Under the pieces are notes generated by a model. That model saw only the letters and a list, made by a program, of their open reading frames with translations, was not told the origin of the DNA and searched no databases. The position numbers and the translations under genes were made by a program. Below are positions 33,769 to 39,770 of a stretch of 39,770 nucleotides of DNA, in pieces; position 1 is the stretch's first letter, and the number at the start of each line of letters is the position of its first letter. The DNA lies in assembly GCA_028280065.1 (NCBI GenBank), contig JANQMN010000022.1, positions 1 to 39,770 of the forward strand, written 5' to 3'. This stretch comes from Hahella sp. GTDB taxonomy: Bacteria > Pseudomonadota > Gammaproteobacteria > Pseudomonadales > Oleiphilaceae.

Positions 33769-33783
33769 TGGCACTGTCATTGC
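33769..33783 (+). promoter_or_regulatory. Sigma-54 (-24/-12) promoter of the cyanate operon
   Basis: TGGCAC at 33769-33774, five bases, TTGC at 33780-33783. This is the textbook consensus TGGCAC-N5-TTGC with the invariant GG and GC 12 bases apart. Predicted start near 33795. Confidence 0.9.
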
Positions 33784-33842
33784 CCAGAAAGAAACAAAGG
33801 CCTGTTTTTTTAATAGTGTCACGCAAATAGATTCATCGCGGT

Positions 33843-33876
33843 TTGCGCGCACGAACCAACTAAGTGCGAGGCGCAA
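33843..33876 (+). other. Stem-loop in the 5' leader of the cyanate operon
   Basis: TTGCGC (33843-33848) pairs with GCGCAA (33871-33876), and GCAC (33849-33852) with GTGC (33864-33867); a GAG bulge lies on the right side and the loop has 11 bases. No T tract follows. It could affect leader stability or bind a regulator; no known riboswitch class is recognised. Confidence 0.45.
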
Positions 33877-33943
33877 GATGCATGCACCAGGCAAGAGAAT
33901 TCAGCAACCACCGAAAATCGTTTAACGCAAAGAGGAAAGCAAC

Positions 33944-35416
33944 ATGACCAACAAGAGCTTAGGCAATCCCTACGACGGTGATATACGGCTAACCCACACT
34001 GTTGGCTGCACGTGCAATGACTGCCGAACCAAACACTTGAATATCAGCGACAGGCAGCGTACCAAGTTGTTGGAGCAACAAGCAGAAAACATGGCGAGCA
34101 GCGATTCAACTGCCCTGTCGGATCCAGGCTCTGGCAACGAACAGTTTGCAAGTTCGGAAGAGATGCTTGACCGGGTTGTCGAAAACGCCATCGTCCGGGG
34201 TGTATTCAACCAGCATGACGCCAGCCGGCGTAAGTTTATCAAACTGGTTGGCGGAGGCACGTTCGCTGCCGCCTTGGCTTCCGTTCTGCCGATGGAACAA
34301 ATCAAAGCCGCTGTGAAGGAAACCACCGGCAAACTGGAAAAAACCAAACTCAAAGTCGGCTTTGTTCCGATAACCTGCGCAACTCCGATCATCATGGCCC
34401 ATCCCTTGGGCTTCTACAGCAAATACGGTCTGGATGTCGAAGTGATCAAAACCGCCGGTTGGGCGGTGGCCAGGGATAAGTCTTTGAATGGCGAATACGA
34501 CGCTTCGCATATGCTGACACCGATGCCGCTTGCCATGACCCTTGGCGCAGGATCGACCGCCGAACCTTACATCATGCCGGCAGTGGAAAATATCAATGGG
34601 CAGGCCATCGTGTTGCACAACAAACACAAGGACAAGCGTGATCCGAAACAGTGGAAAGGATTCAAGTTCGGTGTGCCGTTCGACTATTCCATGCACAATT
34701 TCCTACTGCGTTACTACGTCGCCGAGCATGGCATCGATCCCGACCAGGACATCCAAATTCGGGTTGTTCCGCCACCGGAAATGGTGGCAAACCTGCGCGC
34801 GGGCAACCTGGACGGCTATCTGTCCCCCGATCCTTTCAACCAGCGTGCCGTCTATGAAAAAGTCGGATTTATTCATATCCTCACCAAGGATATCTGGGAG
34901 GGCCACCCCTGTTGTGCGTTCGCCTGTAGCCAGAGATTCGCCACGGAAATGCCCAATACCTACGCGGCGTTGTTCAAATCCATCGTGGATGCAACACACT
35001 ACTCGGCAAAATCCGAAAACCGGGAAGAAATATCCAAGGCCATCGCACCGAAAAACTATCTCAACCAGCCTGAAATCGTTATTCGTCAGGTCCTCACCGG
35101 GCGCTATGTCGACGGTTTGGAGAAGAAGGTTCACGACGTGCCGGACCGCATCGACTTCGATCCCTTCCCCTGGCACTCGATGGCCGTGTGGATTCTGACG
35201 CAGATGAAACGATGGGGGTATATCAACGGCGATGTCGACTACAACAGGATAGCCGAGCAGGTCTACGTGGCGGAAGAAACCAGCGAAGTGATGCGCAAAC
35301 TGGGCTATGAACCACCATCCAAGACCTACGAAAAGTACACCATCATGGGCAAGACCTTCGACTATGCCAAGCCCGATGAGTACGTCAACAGCTTTGCCAT
35401 CAAGAGGGTTTCCTAA
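33944..35416 (+). CDS. NrtA/CmpA-type ABC transporter substrate-binding protein (probably cyanate), Tat signal with long N-terminal extension
   Basis: 490 residues. The start is secured by GAGGA nine bases ahead. The first 93 residues are unusual: polar, with a cysteine group C22, C24, C27 (GCTCNDC). A Tat motif SRRKFIK (94-100) and hydrophobic stretch follow, so the export signal is internal. The mature part (from about 128) has the NrtA/CmpA pattern: KLKVGFVPITCATPIIMA, PYIMPAVENINGQA, DYSMHNFLLRYY. It is the periplasmic binding protein of the permease and ATPase downstream. Cyanate is inferred from the cyanase gene in the same operon; nitrate or another small anion is the alternative. Its stop overlaps the permease ATG. 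Confidence 0.88.
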   Translation: MTNKSLGNPYDGDIRLTHTVGCTCNDCRTKHLNISDRQRTKLLEQQAENMASSDSTALSDPGSGNEQFASSEEMLDRVVENAIVRGVFNQHDASRRKFIKLVGGGTFAAALASVLPMEQIKAAVKETTGKLEKTKLKVGFVPITCATPIIMAHPLGFYSKYGLDVEVIKTAGWAVARDKSLNGEYDASHMLTPMPLAMTLGAGSTAEPYIMPAVENINGQAIVLHNKHKDKRDPKQWKGFKFGVPFDYSMHNFLLRYYVAEHGIDPDQDIQIRVVPPPEMVANLRAGNLDGYLSPDPFNQRAVYEKVGFIHILTKDIWEGHPCCAFACSQRFATEMPNTYAALFKSIVDATHYSAKSENREEISKAIAPKNYLNQPEIVIRQVLTGRYVDGLEKKVHDVPDRIDFDPFPWHSMAVWILTQMKRWGYINGDVDYNRIAEQVYVAEETSEVMRKLGYEPPSKTYEKYTIMGKTFDYAKPDEYVNSFAIKRVS

Positions 35417-36240
35417 TGTCGTTAAATCTGCGGGCGACAGTGGTTTCCCTATTATTTCTGATTATCGTCCTGGGAATCTGGGAAACCCTGAATCAGCCAC
35501 CCGAAGCCACCGAAGCATTGTCGGAATATGAGTTATTGATGGGCGGCGCGGATCAGGAAGCGCGGGTTCCACCGCCTTCTCAAGTTGCCGAGCACGCCTG
35601 GTCGGAACTGAGCAATCCATTCTACGATGCGGGTCCTAACGATAAAGGAATCGGCATACAGCTCGCCTATTCGCTGTATCGGGTATTGACCGGATACTTC
35701 GCCGCCGCCTTGATCGCAATCCCTTTGGGATTCGTCATCGGGATGTCGCCATTGATGTACAAGGCATTAAATCCCTTTATCCAGATCCTTCGGCCGATCT
35801 CCCCGTTGGCATGGATGCCTTTGGCTTTGTTTGTCATAAAAGACTCCGAACGATCGGCAATCTTTGTAATTTTCATCTGTTCCATCTGGCCGATGCTGAT
35901 CAACACCGCGTTTGGTGTCGCCAACGTCAGAAACGACTGGGTGCGGGTTGCCCAAACCCACGAGCTAAGCCCCCTACGCACAGCGTTCACGGTAATACTT
36001 CCAGCGGCCGCGCCGACCATTCTCACCGGCATGCGGATATCCATCGGCATCGCCTGGCTGGTCATCGTCGCGGCTGAAATGCTGGTCGGCGGAACCGGCA
36101 TCGGCTACTACGTTTGGAACGAGTGGAACAACCTGGATTTAAACAGTGTAATTTTCTCAATTTTGATGATCGGCTTCGTGGGAATGTTGTTGGACATGGC
36201 GTTGTCCGGCGTTTCACGACTGGTCCAGTACGAGGAGTAA
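35416..36240 (+). CDS. NrtB-type ABC transporter permease (probably cyanate)
   Basis: 274 residues. The start overlaps the stop of the binding-protein gene (TAATG). One N-terminal helix, a soluble segment of about 60 residues, then five further helices. The permease EAA-type loop lies at RVAQTHELSPLRTAFTVILP, and GGTGIGYYVW near the C-terminus is typical of NrtB/SsuC permeases. The EAA-like loop contacts the ATPase encoded next. It belongs to the sigma-54-driven operon with cyanase. Confidence 0.9.
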   Translation: MSLNLRATVVSLLFLIIVLGIWETLNQPPEATEALSEYELLMGGADQEARVPPPSQVAEHAWSELSNPFYDAGPNDKGIGIQLAYSLYRVLTGYFAAALIAIPLGFVIGMSPLMYKALNPFIQILRPISPLAWMPLALFVIKDSERSAIFVIFICSIWPMLINTAFGVANVRNDWVRVAQTHELSPLRTAFTVILPAAAPTILTGMRISIGIAWLVIVAAEMLVGGTGIGYYVWNEWNNLDLNSVIFSILMIGFVGMLLDMALSGVSRLVQYEE

Positions 36241-36241
36241 G

Positions 36242-37162
36242 ATGATGACAAAGCCATTCTTATCCATTGAAGGCTTGACGAAACGCTTCTCCGCCAAAGG
36301 CAAAGCGGAAGACTTAGTGGTTTTCGACGATGTTTTTCTCAATATCGAGCAGGGGGAATTCGTCTGCATCATTGGCCATTCCGGCTGTGGCAAATCCACC
36401 ATCCTCAATATTCTGGCAGGTCTCGACGAACCGACCTCCGGCGGCGTCATCATGGATGGCAAGGAAATCGCCGGACCAAGTCTAGACCGCGGCGTGGTGT
36501 TTCAAAACTATAGCCTGCTACCTTGGTTATCCGCGCTTCAGAATGTGATCTTCGGCGTCAAGGCCCGCTGGCCAAATTGGACCAAGGGCAAGGTTGAAGA
36601 ACATAGCAGGAAGTATCTGGAGATGGTCGGTTTAGGCGCATCGATGCACCGCAAACCCGCCCAATTGTCAGGCGGTATGCGGCAACGCGTTAGTATTGCC
36701 CGCGCCTTCGCCACCCAACCAAAATTACTGCTGCTGGACGAACCGTTCGGCGCGCTTGATGCCCTGACGAGAGGAGTGATTCAGGACGAACTGATCAAAA
36801 TTTGGAGCGAATCCCACCAGACGGTCTTTATGATCACCCACGATGTGGACGAAGCCATATTGCTGGCAGACAGAATATTGCTGATGACCAACGGCCCCAA
36901 CGCCCGCGTCGCCGAATCGGTAAAAGTCAGTCTGCCGCGACCAAGAGAGCGAGCCCAGATCATCGAGCATCCGGGTTATTACAAGATCCGCAACCACCTG
37001 GTCAACTTCCTTGTGAAACGATCCGGCGAACTCGCAGGAACAAAAAATAGCGATCGGCAACACCCGGAAAATATCGACCCTTTAGCGGAATCGCCCGAAC
37101 CGGTCCCGGCAGATCCGCCGGCAAGGGCTAAGTCTGACCGGCCGTTACGTTCGGTCAGTTGA
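36242..37162 (+). CDS. NrtD/SsuB-type ABC transporter ATPase (probably cyanate)
   Basis: 306 residues. GAGGAG precedes the ATG pair at 36242/36245. Walker [11 protein letters not shown] loop [18 protein letters not shown], signature LSGGMRQR, Walker [13 protein letters not shown] and the switch His in MITHDVDEA. It is closest to nitrate/sulfonate/taurine-type ATPases. A C-terminal tail of about 45 residues (Pro/Glu/Asp-rich, from about 262) goes beyond the ABC fold. It lies one base after the permease stop and 79 bases ahead of cynS. Confidence 0.92.
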   Translation: MMTKPFLSIEGLTKRFSAKGKAEDLVVFDDVFLNIEQGEFVCIIGHSGCGKSTILNILAGLDEPTSGGVIMDGKEIAGPSLDRGVVFQNYSLLPWLSALQNVIFGVKARWPNWTKGKVEEHSRKYLEMVGLGASMHRKPAQLSGGMRQRVSIARAFATQPKLLLLDEPFGALDALTRGVIQDELIKIWSESHQTVFMITHDVDEAILLADRILLMTNGPNARVAESVKVSLPRPRERAQIIEHPGYYKIRNHLVNFLVKRSGELAGTKNSDRQHPENIDPLAESPEPVPADPPARAKSDRPLRSVS

Positions 37163-37241
37163 GAATTTCATGCCGGTTCCGGAAATAACGGGAAAAGAAC
37201 GGCACTTTAACCTCACTAAAACAAACCTGGAGATACCTACG

Positions 37242-37682
37242 ATGGATAAACTAACGATGACCGACACCATTGTGTCCAAAAAACTGGAAAAAGGCCTCAC
37301 ATGGGAGCAAATGGGCAGTGAACTGGGAATGTCGCCAGTGTGGCTGGCCTCTGCCTGCCTTGGTATGAACAGCGCTCCTCCCGAAAAAGCCGCGGCGATT
37401 GCCGAATATCTGGGACTGGATGCCGAAGTCGTAACTGCATTGGAAGCATTTCCAACCAAAAAATGGGACCAAACGGTGCCGACGGACCCCTTGATTTATC
37501 GGCTCTACGAAATCGTCGGTGTTTATGGCGATACCTTGAAAGAGGTAATCCAGGAGAAGTTCGGCGACGGCATTATGAGTGCAATTGACTTCTCAATGGA
37601 AGTGGACAAAGAGGAAAATCCGAAAGGCGATCGGGTACTCCTGACCCTGAATGGCAAATTCCTGCCTTATAAGTCCTGGTAG
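37242..37682 (+). CDS. cynS: Cyanase (cyanate hydratase)
   Basis: 146 residues from the ATG at 37242, which has GGAG ahead. The frame opens 24 codons earlier (37170) but that part has no ribosome site and lacks family likeness. Catalyses cyanate plus bicarbonate to ammonia and CO2, allowing cyanate to serve as nitrogen source. The catalytic trio is intact: R87 and E90 in YRLYEIVGVYG and S113 in DGIMSAIDF, matching E. coli R96, E99 and S122. The N-terminal helical domain is present. Length is a little short of E. coli (156). It shares the sigma-54-driven transcript with the transporter genes. Confidence 0.96.
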   Translation: MDKLTMTDTIVSKKLEKGLTWEQMGSELGMSPVWLASACLGMNSAPPEKAAAIAEYLGLDAEVVTALEAFPTKKWDQTVPTDPLIYRLYEIVGVYGDTLKEVIQEKFGDGIMSAIDFSMEVDKEENPKGDRVLLTLNGKFLPYKSW

Positions 37683-37726
37683 CCAACAGAGTGAATTGAC
37701 CGTCAAATTTTGTTAGCGACACAGTT

Positions 37727-37763
37727 ACCCACCTGGCCGGAAACAAGATTCCGCCTGGTGGGT
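37727..37763 (+). terminator. Hairpin between cynS and the DUF1348 gene
   Basis: ACCCACC pairs with GGTGGGT, and the inner CGGAA with TTCCG, with a 4/3-base internal bubble. Only a weak T-containing run (CGTTTC) follows, so it may stop part of the transcription or protect the cynS mRNA end. Confidence 0.55.
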
Positions 37764-37798
37764 CGTTTCACCCACTATTCTCATAAGAGTTTCTTAGA

Positions 37799-38272
37799 AT
37801 GTCTGAAGAGCAACGCCCGCCTCTGCCGCCTTTCACGGAGGAGACGGCTAAAATCAAGGTACGTAAAGCGGAAGATGCCTGGAATGGAAAAAACCCGGAA
37901 AAAGTATCGTTGGCCTACAGCCCGGACTCCCGCTGGCGCAATCGGGCCGAGTTCCTGCAAGGCCGGCAACAAATTGTCGCGTTTCTGCAACGCAAATGGG
38001 CTCGCGAACTTGATTATCGCCTAATCAAGGAACTGTGGACATACAATGAAAACCGCATCGCGGTGCGGTTTGCCTATGAATGGCGTGACGATAGCGGTCA
38101 GTGGTATCGTTCCTATGGCAATGAAAACTGGCAATTCGATGCACACGGCCTTATGCAAATCCGCATTGCCAGCATCAATGATCTCCCGATCAACGAAGAG
38201 GAACGAAAGTTTCGCTGGCCACAGGGCTCACGGCCTCTCGATCATCCAGGTTTATCGGAACTCGGCTTATGA
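37799..38272 (+). CDS. DUF1348 protein (NTF2/SnoaL-like fold)
   Basis: 157 residues with the DUF1348 pattern: [21 protein letters not shown], then [22 protein letters not shown] and [21 protein letters not shown]. These are cytoplasmic cone-fold proteins with no settled biochemical role. The gene follows cynS by 116 bases, with a hairpin in between, so it may be co-expressed at a lower level. Whether it functions with cyanate metabolism is unknown; the link is positional. Confidence 0.85.
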   Translation: MSEEQRPPLPPFTEETAKIKVRKAEDAWNGKNPEKVSLAYSPDSRWRNRAEFLQGRQQIVAFLQRKWARELDYRLIKELWTYNENRIAVRFAYEWRDDSGQWYRSYGNENWQFDAHGLMQIRIASINDLPINEEERKFRWPQGSRPLDHPGLSELGL

Positions 38273-38427
38273 CAGAAACTCTGTAAGTCGGCATTCGCTT
38301 TCGCCGTTCCTTGAAGAATCCGCCAACATCCCTAGCAATCCTTTACCGTGCCATTTATAGACGCCTACTTTTTTGAAGGTTTTTGGGTTTATACTTGGGG
38401 TCCACAGAGTACAAGGATCAAAACACA

Positions 38428-39770
38428 ATGACTGATAACAAACGCCGTTATTCAAGCGAAGTGGTGGATGGTGTAAACAAAGCGGCCAGCCGCGCCATGT
38501 TGCGCGCCACCGGATTTACCGACGACGATTTCAAGCGACCGCAGATCGGTATTGCTTCGACCTGGAGCCGGGTAACCCCTTGCAACATGCATATCAATGT
38601 ACTCGCGGACGAGGCCGGCGCGGGAGCTGACACGGCCGGCGGTAAGAGTGTCATCTTCAATACCATTACCATATCCGATGGCATTGCCAACGGTACTGAG
38701 GGCATGAAGTACTCCCTGGTTTCCCGGGAAGTGATTGCCGACTCGATCGAAACGGTAGTGGGATGCGAAGGCTTTGACGGTCTGGTGGCGATCGGCGGTT
38801 GCGACAAGAATATGCCCGGCTGCATGATGGGGATGGCGCGCCTCAATCGGCCGTCGCTTTTCGTCTATGGCGGCACCATCAAACCGGGTGCAGGACATAC
38901 GGATATCGTATCCGTGTTTGAAGCTGTCGGCGCCCACGCCAAAGGCGAGCTGTCTCTGATAGAGGTCAAACGGATCGAAGAAGAGGCTATTCCGGGTGCT
39001 GGGTCATGCGGAGGTATGTATACCGCGAATACCATGGCGTCCGCCATTGAGGCGATGGGCATGAGTCTTCCAGGCAGTTCGGCGCAGAACGCCGAGTCCG
39101 AGCAAAAGTTGGAAGATTGTCGATCGGCTGGCGAAGCGGTCATGAACCTGCTGGAAAAGAATATTCGCCCACGGGATATCATGACCCGCAAAGCCTTTGA
39201 AAATGCCATCACCGTTGTGATTACATTAGGCGGATCGACCAACGCGGTTTTACATCTGCTGGCCATGGCGGATGTAGTCGATGTGCCGTTGACGCTTGAA
39301 GACTTTGCCGAGCTTGGCAAACGTGTGCCGGTTCTCGCCGATCTGCGACCCAGCGGTAAATACATGATGTCTGAACTGGTAGCGATCGGCGGTATTCAAC
39401 CCTTGATGAAAATGTTGCTGGACGAGGGTCTGTTGCACGGTGACTGCATGACCGTAACAGGCAAAACAATCGCGGAAAATCTGGCGTCGGTCGCCCCTTA
39501 CCCCAGCGATCAGGAAATCATTCATGCTCTGAACAATCCGATCAAGAAAGACAGTCATCTGCGTATTCTCTACGGCAATCTCGCACCTACCGGAGCAGTC
39601 GCCAAGATTACCGGCAAGGAAGGTACGCACTTCAGCGGCACCGCGCGGGTCTTCCACTCCGAGGAGGAAGCCCAGGCAGCCATTTTAGATAGCACTGTAA
39701 CGGCGGGGGATGTGGTCGTGATTCGCTACGAAGGACCTAAAGGCGGCCCTGGGATGCGGGAAATGTTGAG
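38428..39770 (+). CDS. ilvD: Dihydroxy-acid dehydratase (3' end outside window)
   Basis: The frame from the ATG at 38428 ([15 protein letters not shown]) is open to the last base, giving 447 of about 560 residues. The Fe-S motif [10 protein letters not shown] and [15 protein letters not shown] are clear, with the [10 protein letters not shown]-terminal block and the GGPGMREM segment at the window end. It dehydrates dihydroxy-acids to 2-oxoacids in valine, leucine and isoleucine biosynthesis. A 155-base gap with no clear promoter separates it from the DUF1348 gene. TATACT near 38392 is a possible -10, without a good -35. It is probably an independent housekeeping gene. Confidence 0.95.
   Translation, partial: MTDNKRRYSSEVVDGVNKAASRAMLRATGFTDDDFKRPQIGIASTWSRVTPCNMHINVLADEAGAGADTAGGKSVIFNTITISDGIANGTEGMKYSLVSREVIADSIETVVGCEGFDGLVAIGGCDKNMPGCMMGMARLNRPSLFVYGGTIKPGAGHTDIVSVFEAVGAHAKGELSLIEVKRIEEEAIPGAGSCGGMYTANTMASAIEAMGMSLPGSSAQNAESEQKLEDCRSAGEAVMNLLEKNIRPRDIMTRKAFENAITVVITLGGSTNAVLHLLAMADVVDVPLTLEDFAELGKRVPVLADLRPSGKYMMSELVAIGGIQPLMKMLLDEGLLHGDCMTVTGKTIAENLASVAPYPSDQEIIHALNNPIKKDSHLRILYGNLAPTGAVAKITGKEGTHFSGTARVFHSEEEAQAAILDSTVTAGDVVVIRYEGPKGGPGMREML

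Larger units (their letters stand above)
33596..33943. other. Divergent regulatory region between the sigma-54 activator and the cyanate operon
   Basis: 348 bases without a gene. It holds four inverted repeats (33644-33723), an AT-rich bend-like stretch, a sigma-54 promoter (33769-33783) and a 5'-leader hairpin (33843-33876). The leader is about 150 bases long. Confidence 0.8.

Noticed and set aside
37170-37241. 24-codon upstream extension of cynS
   Set aside because: No ribosome site at 37170 and no family similarity; the ATG at 37242 has GGAG and gives the normal cyanase N-terminus.
38374-38397. TTGAAG ... TATACT as a sigma-70 promoter for ilvD
   Set aside because: The spacer is only about 11 bases; no convincing -35 at 16-18 bases.

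Overview
The window looks like the chromosome of a mid-GC gammaproteobacterium. This rests on recalled resemblances (DUF2489, DUF6316, a Pil-Chp/CheB-like pseudo-receiver, the E. coli-like C-P lyase operon and PhoB boxes) rather than a marker gene, so I do not name a genus. I see no rRNA, tRNA, CRISPR array, insertion sequence or prophage.

Layout. 1-3645: a 2-oxoacid dehydrogenase operon (end of a Leu/Val/Phe dehydrogenase gene, then E1 alpha, E1 beta, E2) closed by a strong terminator at 3707-3734. 3958-7922: a GntR regulator and small housekeeping or unknown proteins. 8104-16751: a signalling block with two hybrid histidine kinases, a LuxR-type response regulator, a double-receiver protein, and an AT-rich vanillyl-alcohol-oxidase-like flavoprotein gene in the middle. 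17016-19413: threonine ammonia-lyase, a crotonase and a small unknown protein, leftward. 19436-30743: a complete leftward phosphonate uptake and C-P lyase cluster (phnC-D-E-F-G-H-I-J-K-L-M, then phnP and a hexapeptide transferase). 30853-31571: two small unknown genes meeting at a perfect 30-bp palindrome. 31691-38272: a sigma-54 activator divergent from a cyanate-type operon (substrate-binding protein, permease, ATPase, cyanase, then a DUF1348 protein). 38428-end: ilvD, cut by the window edge.

How it works together. The right half is a nutrient-scavenging block: phosphonate as phosphorus source and, by inference, cyanate as nitrogen source. Regulatory DNA can be read directly for both. The phn cluster has two PhoB-box arrays, one before phnC and one between phnE and phnF. 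Each is followed, 22 bp downstream, by the same 12-bp motif (11/12 identical), which is a candidate operator for the GntR/HutC repressor PhnF. The cyanate operon has a textbook -24/-12 promoter at 33769-33783. Four inverted repeats of the form YACGA-N4-TCGTR (the fourth variant) lie upstream at 33644-33723, next to the divergent activator gene. This looks like a self-contained sigma-54 switch.

The least ordinary proteins are the cyanate-type binding protein (93 residues with a Cys cluster in front of a Tat motif), PhnI with a cysteine-bearing insert, and the double-receiver protein with no output domain.
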